Positions 16,011 to 24,482 of a DNA stretch of 64,000 bases are shown piece after piece. Under the pieces are notes generated by a model. That model ran no database searches, was not told the origin of the DNA, and worked only from the letters and a program-made list of their open reading frames with translations. The stretch covers positions 1 to 64,000 of the forward strand of contig NZ_JNXT01000012.1 in assembly GCF_000716675.1 (NCBI RefSeq), given 5' to 3'. Source of the stretch: Streptomyces alboflavus (GTDB lineage: Bacteria > Actinomycetota > Actinomycetes > Streptomycetales > Streptomycetaceae). Positions within the stretch are counted from its first letter, which is position 1. The number at the start of each line of letters is the position of its first letter. The position numbers were made by a program, and so were the translations under genes.

Positions 16011-18652
16011 CTAGACGCCGGCCAACCCCACCTCGGCCCGGGCGGCCAGCCCATCCGCCCCGCACGCCCGCGCAAGAGCGAGCCCCCGCTCAAGCTCCTC
16101 CACGGCGCCCGAGGCGATCCCGTACTCGACCCGAGCGACAGCGTGCTCGTACTGGCAGGGCGAGGCCTCCAGATACGTCACGGCCTTGGCGTACAGGGCG
16201 ACGGCCCGCGACCCGGTCTCCAGGGACGCCGCACACCGGACCGCCTCACCGATCGCGGTGTCCGTGCCGAACCGCTCGGCCTGCACGCGCGCGTCCGCGA
16301 CGAGGTCGCCCGCACGCCGCGGGTCCTCGGTGGCGAGCGCGCGGGCGAGGTCGTACGCCCAGGGTGCGAGCACGGTGTTGTACTGGCCGCGGGCGGTCAA
16401 CGCCTTGGCGGTGGCCTCCAGTTCGTTCAGGCCCTCCTCGGTGTGGCCGAGTGCGAGGAGGAGCCGGCCGCGGACGGACATGGCGTCGGGGACGTAGATC
16501 GTGGAGGCGGACGGCGGCGCGAAGCCGTAGCGGTCGGCGACGGCCTTCGCCTCCAGGGCATGGCCGCGGGCGAGCAGGGTGTCGATGAGCATGCTGGCGG
16601 CCTCCCAGTGCATGGGGAGTCCGCCCTGGCCCACGCGGTCGGCGAGCCGCAGGCTCTCGCGCAGCGACTTCTCGGCGTCCCTGAGCCGTCCGCGCCTGCG
16701 GTACACATAGCCGAGGAAAGCATGCGCGAGCGCGAGGTGACCGCCGCTCCAGCCCGCGGTCTCGTACGCCTTGACGGCCTCCGTGAACAGGCTCTCCGCG
16801 CGGTCGAGCCGGTCCGCGAAGGCATAGGAGCCGCCGAGCATCAGGCGCAGCTCGAAGCTCCACTCGGCGTCGGTCCAGCCGAGCCCGGGCGCGAGCCGGC
16901 CGTTGACGAGGGCGCGGTCGCACAGCTCGACGACCTCTTCGGCGTTCTCGCCGCGCGTCATGGCGTCGAAGGCGCGCAGGATGAGCAGGGCGCGCTCGGC
17001 GTTGTCCCGGCCGGTCAGCGGTCCCGCGAGCGCGGCCAGGCGCCGGGAGCGTCCCGGTGAGTCCTCCTCGCCCGCGTGGATGCCCTCCCACATGTAGTGC
17101 ACGGCCTGGAGCCGCAGCCGGGCGGAGCCGTCCGGGAGGCGCGCGGCCTCCTCGTCGATGACGCGCAGGCCTTCGCCGAGCTGGTCGTTGTGGACCAGTG
17201 CCTGGGAGAGCCTGCACACGGCGTCGACGCGCAGCTGCTGGCCGAGTCCCGCCATCGCCAGGGCCTCGCGCAGGTGCCCGATGGTGGTGACGGGTGAGGT
17301 GAGCAGCGTGGCGCAGCCGAGTTCGTAGAGCACGTGGGCGTGCACGTCGGGCCGGGGCGGCTCGCGCAGGGCCCGCTCCAGACAGCGGCGGGCCGCGTCG
17401 GGCGCGCCGACCGCGAGGTGTTCGGTGGCGGCGTCGCGCAGGTGCTGGACCAGTTCCGGGTCGTCGTCCGGGTGGACTTCGAGGAGGTGCCTGGAGGCCG
17501 CGGCGGCGCCGCGCCCGGAGCGGGTGACGGCCCAGGCGGCGCGGCCGTGCATCGCGGTGCGGGTGGCGTTCGGGATCGATTCGTAGACGGCCGTGGCGAT
17601 CAGCGGGTGCACGAATTCCAGGCCGGCGTCGCCGCTGGTCACGATGCGGGCTGCGCGCAGGCGCTCGGCGCACCGGGCGGCGTCGTCGTGGGGCATCCCG
17701 GCGAGCGACGCGGCGAGTTCGGTGGAGATCGCGGGGCCGAGGATCGCGGCGGCCCAGGCGAACCGGGTCACGTCGGTGCCGAGGTCCTCCAGGCGGGCGA
17801 CGAGGCCGCGGCCGCGTGCGGAGCGGTTGAGGTCCCGCAGTTCGGCGGCGGAGCTCTCGACCGGTTCCAGCTCGCTGTCCTGCACCTTGGCGAGCAGTTC
17901 CACGGACTCGTACGGATTGCCGCCGGTGACGGCCCAGACCTCGCGGCAGAACGGGGCGTCGGCGTGCTCGCCGAGGGTGGCGCGGGTGAGGCCCGCCGTG
18001 GCGTCCGGGGTGAGGGCGCGCAGCATGGTCGTGGGCAGGGCCGTCGCACCGATCCGGGCGAGGTGGCGGGCGCCCTCGCCGGTGGCCTCGCCGGGCCGGT
18101 GGGCGACCACGACCAGGGCGGGCAGGTCGTCGAGGCGCTCGGCGAACGCGGCGAGCCAGCGCAGTGTCTCCTGGTCGGCCCAGTGCGCGTCGTCGATGAT
18201 CAGGACCAGTGGCCAGTACAGCCGCGAGAGGCGGGCGACCACGTCGACGAGGCCGTCGCACACGGCCTGCGGGTCGGGGCGGCCGTCGCCCGGCTCGGTG
18301 ATGCCGAGGGCGGGCCCGGCGATCTCGTACCAGTCGCCCAGGTACTCGCGGCCCTCTTCGGGGCTGAGTTGGACGAGGACGGGTTGCAGGAGTTGCCGTA
18401 CGACGTTGAAGGGGACCTCGGCCACGGTCTCGCCGCCGCGAGGACCGTGGCGCGGCCCTGGGCGATGCGGCGCACCTCTGTCAGCAGCGCGGTCTTGCCG
18501 ATGCCGGCCTCGCCGCTGTAGACGAGCAGGCCGCCTTCGGTCGTCAGGTCGGAGCACAGCGCGGACACCGCGCCCTCGGCTGCGGCGAGTTCCGCGTCGC
18601 GCTCCCACAGCGGGGCCCAGGCGCCACCACCTCCGGGCCGTCCCTGCGTCAT
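16011..18652 (-). pseudogene. LAL (LuxR-family) regulator remnant: AAA ATPase-TPR without HTH, frameshifted
   Basis: The N-terminal frame (from 18652) reads WERDAELAAAEGAV and GEAGIGKTALL (Walker A), typical of large ATP-binding LuxR regulators. Around 18430-18442 the frame is lost: after GRATVLAA the family continuation GGETVAEVPFNVVRQLL lies in another frame, which then stays open to 16011. That part holds Walker B LVLIIDDAHWAD and a long TPR-like region with LGYVYRRRGRLRDAEKSL. It ends at EVGLAGV-stop, just where the linker to the C-terminal LuxR DNA-binding domain normally begins, and I find no HTH in the following DNA. An intact member would be about 900-950 residues. The gene therefore looks doubly inactivated, or is hit by one indel error on top of a real truncation. 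Confidence 0.8.
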
Positions 18653-18844
18653 CGCGCTACCTCCCGGGGTCGCTCAATCGACGTACAGAAGTCGAGCCTA
18701 GCCGGGTCGGGGCTCGCGCGGAGCACGGTCCGCGCAGCTACTCCCGCATGGGTGACAGACGGTCATATGCCAGGCTGCCGGGCTTTCGTGGCCGGGGCGC
18801 GGCGCGGTGGCACCGGGGCGCGCGGGCGGCCGGGCGGGGGGTCT

Positions 18845-20002
18845 TCACAGTCGTTCGATCACTGTGACGTTGGCCTGCCCACCTCCTTCGCACATGGTCT
18901 GGAGACCGAACCGGCCGCCGGTGCGCTCCAGTTCGTGCAGGAGGGTCGTCATCAGGCGGGCGCCGGTGGCACCGAGGGGGTGACCGAGGGCGATGGCGCC
19001 GCCGTTGACGTTGACGCGGGCGAGGTCGGCGCCGGTCTCCTTCAGCCAGGCGAGGACGACGGGCGCGAAGGCTTCGTTGATCTCTACGAGGTCGATGGCG
19101 TCGAGGGTCAGGCCGGTCTTCTTCAGGGCGTGTGCCGTGGCGGGGATGGGGGCGGAGAGCATCCGGATGGGGTCCTCGCCGCGCACGGACAGGTGGTGGA
19201 CGCGCGCCCGGGGCGTCAACCCGTGGTCGCGGACGGCCTGTTCACCGGCGATGAGCAGGGCGGCGGCGCCGTCGGAGACCTGGGAGGAGCAGGCGGCGGT
19301 GATGCTGCCGCCGTCCATGACGGGCTTGAGGGACGCCATCTTCTCGGCTGTCGTGTCGCGGCGCGGGCCCTCGTCGGTGGTGACGCCCGCGAGGGGGACG
19401 ACTTCGCGGCCGAAGCGGTCCTCGTCGAGGGCGCGCAGGGCCCGCTGGTGGGAGCCGAGCGCGAACTCCTCCATGTCCGTGCGGGAGATGCCCCATTTCC
19501 GGGCTATCAGCTCGGCGCCGTGGAACTGGTTCACCGGCCGGTCTCCGTAGCGGGCGCGCCAGCCCTCGCTGCCCGCGAAGGGGCCTTCGGTCAGGCCGAG
19601 CGGCTCGGCGGCCTGCCGGGAGGCGAAGGCGATGGGGACCATGGACATGTTCTGCGTGCCGCCCGCGACGACGAGGTCCTGGGTGCCGGAGAGGACGCCC
19701 TGGGCCGCGAAGTGCAGGGCCTGCTGCGAGGATCCGCACTGCCGGTCGACGGTCACGCCGGGCACTTCCTCGGGGAGTCCGGCCGCCAGCCAGCTGGTGC
19801 GGGCGATGTCCCCGGCCTGCGGTCCGACGGCGTCCAGGCAGCCGAAGACGACGTCGTCCACGGCTGCCGGGTCGACGCCGCAGCGCTCGATGAGCGCCTT
19901 GAGGACGTGGGCGCCCAGGTCGGCGGGGTGCACGGCGGCGAGGCCGCCGCCGCGCTTGCCGACGGGGGTGCGGACCGCCTCGACGATGTAGGCCTCGGCC
20001 AT
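18845..20002 (-). CDS. fadA6: FadA6-like acetyl-CoA C-acyltransferase (thiolase)
   Basis: A 385-residue degradative thiolase with all catalytic residues: Cys89 in RQCGSSQQALH, His341 in GHPLGATGAR, and Cys371 in MCEGGGQAN; NEAFAP is also present. It is the third gene of a leftward unit ipdF-kstR2-fadA6. In M. tuberculosis fadA6 (Rv3556c) lies beside kstR2 (Rv3557c), and the enzyme is assigned to late thiolysis of ring-C/D products near methyl-beta-ketoadipyl-CoA. The start is ATG at 20002 (MAEAYIVEAVRTPVG); the longer frame above it belongs to the intergenic region and kstR2 antisense. It could also serve beta-ketoadipyl-CoA, because no pcaF is present in the pca operon. Confidence 0.88.
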   Translation of the reverse strand: MAEAYIVEAVRTPVGKRGGGLAAVHPADLGAHVLKALIERCGVDPAAVDDVVFGCLDAVGPQAGDIARTSWLAAGLPEEVPGVTVDRQCGSSQQALHFAAQGVLSGTQDLVVAGGTQNMSMVPIAFASRQAAEPLGLTEGPFAGSEGWRARYGDRPVNQFHGAELIARKWGISRTDMEEFALGSHQRALRALDEDRFGREVVPLAGVTTDEGPRRDTTAEKMASLKPVMDGGSITAACSSQVSDGAAALLIAGEQAVRDHGLTPRARVHHLSVRGEDPIRMLSAPIPATAHALKKTGLTLDAIDLVEINEAFAPVVLAWLKETGADLARVNVNGGAIALGHPLGATGARLMTTLLHELERTGGRFGLQTMCEGGGQANVTVIERL

Positions 20003-20088
20003 GGCTGCGTACTCCTCGCGGTCTGGCGCCGTGTGGTGACGGCGCGGTCTCGGGCGCGTACGCGGTCTGTGGGTGCGTGCGCGGGGTC

Positions 20089-20787
20089 TCAGGTGCGTAC
20101 GGAGATGCCGTCCAGGACCATCGACAGGTACTGGCGGGCGATCTCGTCGGGGCTGTGGCCGCCGCCGGGGCGGTACCAGGACGCGGCGACCCAGACGGTG
20201 TCGCGCACGAAGCGGTAGGCCAGGCGGATGTCCAGGTCGGCGCGGAAGACGCCGTCGGTGACGCCGCGCTCCAGCGTCGTCAGCCAGGCCTTCTCGAACC
20301 GCTGCTGGGACTCGACCAGGTACTCGAACCGGGTCTGGGTGACCAGGTGCTTGGACTCCTTCTGGTAGATCGCGACGGCGGAGCGGTGCCGGTCGATCTC
20401 CCGGAAGGACTCGGTGACGAGGGCTTCCAGGGTCTCCCGGGGGCCGAGGGGCGCGGAGAGCACGCTGTCGTACCCGTCCCACAGCTCGGTCAGGAACGTC
20501 CGCAGGATCTCTTCGAGCATCGACTCCTTGGAGTCGAAGTGGTAGTAGAGACTGCCCGCGAGCATGCCCGCGGCGTCTGCGATCTTGCGGACGGTGGTGG
20601 CGTTGTAGCCCTGTTCGGCGAAGACGTCCGCGGCGATCCTGAGCAGCTCGCCGCGGCGCTCGGGCGAGGGGGTCACCGGGGGCTTCTTCCTGCCGCCGGC
20701 GGCCTTCCCGGCGCCGGTCGGCTTCTCGCTGGTACTGGTCGGCTTCTCGCTGGTGCTGGTGTCGCTGGACTGCTTCTGTTTCGGCAC
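20089..20787 (-). CDS. kstR2: KstR2-like TetR repressor
   Basis: A 232-residue TetR-family repressor. The HTH is FAEQGYNATTVRKIADAAGMLAGSLYYHFDSKESM, and the C-terminal part AYRFVRDTVWVAASWYRPGG...QYLSMVLDGI closely resembles KstR2 of mycobacteria as I remember it. KstR2 represses the HIP-degradation genes and is released by HIP-CoA. The N-terminus has a 35-residue basic, repeat-containing extension (STSEKPT twice, from a 21-bp duplication at 20716-20757). The GTG start at 20787 has GGAG nine bases upstream. It lies 15 bp after ipdF, so it is probably autoregulated through the box at 21661. Confidence 0.88.
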   Translation of the reverse strand: MPKQKQSSDTSTSEKPTSTSEKPTGAGKAAGGRKKPPVTPSPERRGELLRIAADVFAEQGYNATTVRKIADAAGMLAGSLYYHFDSKESMLEEILRTFLTELWDGYDSVLSAPLGPRETLEALVTESFREIDRHRSAVAIYQKESKHLVTQTRFEYLVESQQRFEKAWLTTLERGVTDGVFRADLDIRLAYRFVRDTVWVAASWYRPGGGHSPDEIARQYLSMVLDGISVRT

Positions 20788-20802
20788 ACGGTCATTCTCC
20801 GC

Positions 20803-21600
20803 CTAGGCGTGCTGGCTGCTGACCGACACCGTCTCCCCCGTCATGTACGAGGAGTAGCCGCTGGCGAGGAAGACGATGACGTTGGCTATCTCCCAGGGCT
20901 CGGCGGGGCGGCCGAAGGCCTCGCGCGCGGTCAGCTCGTCGAGCAGCTCGGCGGAGGTGACCTTCGCGAGGTGCGGGTGCAGGGCGAGGCTGGGGGCGAC
21001 GGCGTTGATCCGGATGCCGTGGGGCGCGGCTTCGAGGGCGGCGCAGCGGGTGAGGGCCATGACCCCGGCCTTCGCGGCCGCGTAGTGCGCCTGGCCCGGC
21101 TGTGCGCGCCAGCCGAGGACCGAGGCGTTGTTCACGACGACGCCCCCGGATCCGGTGGCCCGCATGCGGCGCAGGGCGGCTCTGGTGCAGCGGAACGTGC
21201 CGTTCAGCGTGACGTCGATGACCTGGTCCCACTGCTCGTCGGTCATCTCGGCGAGCTCGGCCGTGCCGCCGAGGCCCGCGTTGTTCACGACGATGTCGAG
21301 GCGGCCGTGCTCCCGCTCCGCCAGGTCGAGAAGCGCCCGCACCTGGGCCTCGTCCGTCACGTCGCACGGGGTGCCGTGCACGCGCTCGGCGCCGAACTCG
21401 TCGGCGAGCCGCTCGACCGTCTCCTTGGTGCGGCGTGCGTGCGCGTCACCGAGGACGACGCGCGCGCCCTCCTCCAGGAAGCGGCGGGCGGTGGCGCCGC
21501 CTATGCCCGCTCCTGCCGCCGCCGTGACGACGGCGGTGCGGCCGTCGAGCAGGCCGTGCCCGGACACATAAGGAACCACTGCCATGCCCCCACCCGACAT
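20803..21600 (-). CDS. ipdF: IpdF-like SDR (3-hydroxyacyl-CoA dehydrogenase of HIP side chain)
   Basis: An SDR of about 265 residues with an AAAGAGIGGATA cofactor loop, NNAGLGG, NNASVLGWRAQPGQAHYAAAKAG and the end SSYMTGETVSVSSQHA. These segments correspond closely to Rv3559c (IpdF), which oxidises the hydroxyl formed during beta-oxidation of the propionate side chain. The start is uncertain: ATG 21600 has GAGGGG about ten bases upstream, ATG 21585 (MAVVPYVSGHGLLDG) is nearer the conserved GHGLLDG. It is the first gene of the leftward unit and is divergent from the fadE31-like gene across the second KstR2-type box. Confidence 0.87.
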   Translation of the reverse strand: MSGGGMAVVPYVSGHGLLDGRTAVVTAAAGAGIGGATARRFLEEGARVVLGDAHARRTKETVERLADEFGAERVHGTPCDVTDEAQVRALLDLAEREHGRLDIVVNNAGLGGTAELAEMTDEQWDQVIDVTLNGTFRCTRAALRRMRATGSGGVVVNNASVLGWRAQPGQAHYAAAKAGVMALTRCAALEAAPHGIRINAVAPSLALHPHLAKVTSAELLDELTAREAFGRPAEPWEIANVIVFLASGYSSYMTGETVSVSSQHA

Positions 21601-21660
21601 CCCCTGACACCCCCTCGGCCGCACCGGCCCTCGACGATTGTCTGCCCCTCACGATAATCT

Positions 21661-21676
21661 ACCAAACACTTGTTAG
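21661..21676. promoter_or_regulatory. KstR2-type operator, site 2
   Basis: ACCAAACACTTGTTAG; on the other strand CTAACAAGTGTTTGGT, identical to site 1 at 12197-12212 in 15 of 16 positions. It fits the mycobacterial motif AnCAAGnnCTTGnT with one mismatch. It sits between ipdF-kstR2-fadA6 (leftward) and the two acyl-CoA dehydrogenase genes (rightward). Confidence 0.8.
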
Positions 21677-21707
21677 GGAAGGTGCCCGAGCGGGAGGCGG
21701 ACCAGGG

Positions 21708-23036
21708 ATGGACCTCGAATTCAGCGCGGCGCAGGAGGAGTTCAGGCAGAAGGCGCGGGCCTGGCTCGCCGCGCACGTGCCCTCGGACCCGCTGCCCTCC
21801 CTGGAGACCGAAGAGGGCTTCGCGGCCCACCGCGCCTGGGAGGGCGAGCTGGCCGCGGACCGCTGGTCGGTGGTGTCGTGGCCCGAGGAGTACGGCGGGC
21901 GGGGCGCCGGGATCGTCGAGTGGCTGGTGTTCGAGGAGGAGTACTACGCGGCGGGCGCCCCGGGCCGGGTCTCCCAGAACGGCATCAGCCTGCTCGCGCC
22001 GACCCTCTTCGACTTCGGCACGCCGGAGCAGCGCGCGCGGGTGCTGCCCCCGATGGCACGCGGCGAGGTGATCTGGGCGCAGGCCTGGTCGGAGCCGGAG
22101 GCGGGCTCGGACCTGGCCTCGCTGCGCTCCACCGCCCGCCGGGCGCCCGGCGGTTGGGTCCTGAACGGCCAGAAGACCTGGTCGTCCCGGGCCGCGTTCG
22201 CCGACCGCGCCTTCGGCCTGTTCCGCAGCGACCCGGCCGCGGACCGGCCGCACCGCGGTCTGACGTATCTGATGTTCCCGCTCGACACGGCGGGCGTGAC
22301 CGTGCGCCCCATCGGCCGCATCGACGGCAAGCCCGCGTTCGCCGAGCTGTTCCTGGACGACGTGTTCGTACCCGACGAGGACGTGATCGGCGAGCCGGGC
22401 CAGGGCTGGCGGATCGCGATGGCGACGACGGGCGAGGAGCGCGGCCTGACGCTGCGCTCACCGGGCCGCTTCCTGGCGACGGCCGACCGGCTGCTGCGCG
22501 ACTGGCGTGCGCACGGCGACCCTGCCGACACGGCGCTGCGCGACCGGGTGGCCGACGCGGTGATCGGCGCCCGCGCGTACCAGCTCTTCACCTGGTCCAA
22601 CGCCTCCCGCTTCGAGGCCGGCGAGGCGATCGGCGCGGAGTCGAGCCTGAACAAGGTGTTCTGGTCGGAGTACGACATCGGGGTGCACGAGACGGCGCTG
22701 GATCTACTGGGGGCGGACGGGGAGTTGAGGGGGGCGGAGGGCTTCGCCGGTGAATGGTCGACGCCGGACGGGACGGAGCACGCCGAACCGGCCGACCGGA
22801 CCGGCACGACCGACACCGCCGCCCCACCCGGCGGGACGCCCCCACCCTGCCGCACACCCCCACCCGACCGGGCACCCCCGACCGACTGGACACCCCCACC
22901 CGACCGGACACCCCCGACCGACTGGACCGAAGGCTACGTCTTCGCGCTCGCCGGGCCCATCTACGCGGGCACCAACGAGATCCAGCGCGACATCATCGCC
23001 GAGCGCCTGCTCGGCCTGCCGAAGGGACGCCGGTGA
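21708..23036 (+). CDS. fadE31: FadE31-like acyl-CoA dehydrogenase with C-terminal insertion
   Basis: A 442-residue FAD acyl-CoA dehydrogenase. Landmarks are WPEEYGGRGAGIVEWLVFEEEYYAAGAP, WAQAWSEPEAGSDLASLRSTA, LNGQKTWSSRAAF, and the C-terminal GPIYAGTNEIQRDIIAERLLGLP. The pattern is nearest, by memory, to FadE31 (Rv3562), with FadE30 as the alternative. Residues about 347-407 form a Pro/Thr/Asp-rich insertion containing a 12-residue tandem repeat, placed between LGADGEL and the last conserved helices. The family is normally about 380-390 residues. The stop overlaps the next gene (TGATG), suggesting an alpha-beta heterotetramer as for FadE31-FadE32/33. GGGAGG lies upstream of the ATG. Confidence 0.88.
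   Translation: MDLEFSAAQEEFRQKARAWLAAHVPSDPLPSLETEEGFAAHRAWEGELAADRWSVVSWPEEYGGRGAGIVEWLVFEEEYYAAGAPGRVSQNGISLLAPTLFDFGTPEQRARVLPPMARGEVIWAQAWSEPEAGSDLASLRSTARRAPGGWVLNGQKTWSSRAAFADRAFGLFRSDPAADRPHRGLTYLMFPLDTAGVTVRPIGRIDGKPAFAELFLDDVFVPDEDVIGEPGQGWRIAMATTGEERGLTLRSPGRFLATADRLLRDWRAHGDPADTALRDRVADAVIGARAYQLFTWSNASRFEAGEAIGAESSLNKVFWSEYDIGVHETALDLLGADGELRGAEGFAGEWSTPDGTEHAEPADRTGTTDTAAPPGGTPPPCRTPPPDRAPPTDWTPPPDRTPPTDWTEGYVFALAGPIYAGTNEIQRDIIAERLLGLPKGRR
22854..22925 (+). repeat. 2 x 36-bp in-frame repeat in the acyl-CoA dehydrogenase insertion
   Basis: Two 36-bp units (22854-22889, 22890-22925) differing at one base encode TPPPDRTPPTDW-type 12-residue repeats, with degenerate copies upstream. 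The unit length equals that of the pcaJ repeat. Confidence 0.88.
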
Positions 23037-24040
23037 TGCGGTTCCTCCTGGACGACGAGCAGCGGGACTTCGCCCGTTCGCTGGACGGCATGCTGACGGC
23101 GGCCGACACCCCGGCGGCCGCGCGCGCCTGGGCCGCCGGGGAGCACGCGGCGGGCTTCGCCCTCCGGCAACGGATCGGCGCGGCGGGGGTGTTCGCCCTC
23201 GCGGCACCGGAGGCGTACGAGGGCGTAGGGCCGTCGCCCGTCGAAACGGCCGTCGCGTTCGTGGAGTTGGGGCGGCACGCGGTGCCCGGACCGCTGGTCG
23301 AGACGGTCGCGGCGGTGGCGCTCCTGGCGCGCCTCGCCGCGCTGGGCGTACCGGAGCCCGCCGAGCGGTCGCTGCCCACGCTGGTCGGCGGCGGGGCGAG
23401 CGCGACGCTGACGCTCCCCGGCGCCGGGCCGTACGCACTGGACGCGGACGCCTCGGCGGTGCTGCTCGCCGCCGGGGACGGGGAGGTGCGGCTCGCGCCC
23501 GGCCACGCGGAACCGCGCGCGTCCCTCGATCCGGCGCGGCGGCTCGCCCGGCTCCTCGCGGGCGGTGAGGTGGTGGCGTCCGGGGACGCGGCGGCCGACG
23601 CGGCCGGGCGGGCGCTCGACTGGGCGGCCCTCGCGACGGCGGCGCAGAGCCTGGGGGTCGGGTACGCCCTGCTCGACCGGACGGTGGCGTACGTGCGGGG
23701 GCGGACGCAGTTCGGCGCGCCGGTGGGCTCGTTCCAGGCCGTCAAGCACCGCCTCGCGGATGTGCTGGTGGGTCTTGAGTTCGCGCGGCCGCTGGTGTTC
23801 GGGGCGGCGGTGTCGCTGCGGGACGGCGACCAGTCGGCCGCCCGGGTGGACCTGGCGGCGGCCAAGGTGGCCACCGGGGAGGCGGTGTACGGCGCGGCGC
23901 GGGCGGCGCTGCAGCTGCACGGGGCCCTCGGGTACACGGCCGAGTACGACCTGTCCCTGTGGCTCCTCAAGGCGCGGGCCCTGCGGGGGGCGTGGGGCGG
24001 CGTGGGGAGGTGGCGGGAGCGGGTGGTGGCGGGTGGGTGA
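23036..24040 (+). CDS. Acyl-CoA dehydrogenase, FadE32/FadE33-like partner subunit
   Basis: A 334-residue short acyl-CoA dehydrogenase. It starts RFLLDDEQRDFARSLDGML, has VETAVAFVELGRHAVPGPLVET, and then TVAYVRGRTQFGAPVGSFQAVKHRLADVLV and LQLHGALGYTAEYDLSLWLLKAR in the C-terminal helical domain. The middle beta domain is shortened, as in the non-FAD-complete partner subunits of actinobacterial steroid dehydrogenases. Direct overlap with the upstream gene supports a heteromeric enzyme. It is the last gene of the rightward unit controlled by site 2; FadE32 and FadE33 are the closest expectations by position. Confidence 0.85.
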   Translation: MRFLLDDEQRDFARSLDGMLTAADTPAAARAWAAGEHAAGFALRQRIGAAGVFALAAPEAYEGVGPSPVETAVAFVELGRHAVPGPLVETVAAVALLARLAALGVPEPAERSLPTLVGGGASATLTLPGAGPYALDADASAVLLAAGDGEVRLAPGHAEPRASLDPARRLARLLAGGEVVASGDAAADAAGRALDWAALATAAQSLGVGYALLDRTVAYVRGRTQFGAPVGSFQAVKHRLADVLVGLEFARPLVFGAAVSLRDGDQSAARVDLAAAKVATGEAVYGAARAALQLHGALGYTAEYDLSLWLLKARALRGAWGGVGRWRERVVAGG

Positions 24041-24482
24041 GGCGCGCGGAGGCGTCCGCCCCGGACCCGTTCCCTCCCCCGGGAAGCGCCCGCCCGGCCG
24101 GTCGGCGCGGAATCGGGCACAGTCGGCGCGGGATCGGACACAGCGGAGGAGATCGACACAGGCACGGGCGCACCAAGGAGCACGGAGTGCAGGCAGAGCA
24201 GGGCGCGCTGTGCCGCGTACCAAGGGGCAGCACGCGGTGACAGGCCTCACGGCGACAAGGCCGACGCGTCCGGGAACGACCGGGCATACCCAGACTCCTC
24301 ACGGTGATCGCGCCCCGCACCCCAGCCGACAACCGGACACGGCGCAACGCATGTCCGCGCCGAGGCGGACACGGCAGCCCCAGGGCCCCGCCCCACAGCA
24401 CCTTTAACTCCGGGCCCGCGGGGGAAGAGCACCCTAGCGCCGCCTCCGGCGAACCCCACCCGCCAGCGAGAGACAGAGACCC
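24041..24482. other. 442-bp gene-poor interval before anmK
   Basis: No family-recognisable gene. It holds a 21-bp tandem duplication (24101-24121 and 24122-24142, two mismatches). It also holds one possible leader peptide: GTG 24187 to TGA 24240, 17 codons, preceded by AAGGAG six bases upstream. The leader peptide is speculative. AnmK translation starts at 24483 without a strong Shine-Dalgarno. Confidence 0.5.

Noticed and set aside
10412..24040. The 10.4-24 kb block as a secondary-metabolite cluster
   Set aside because: The SDR, CoA-transferase and FadE genes fit a catabolic KstR2 regulon by order and operators; no PKS, NRPS or carrier protein is present.
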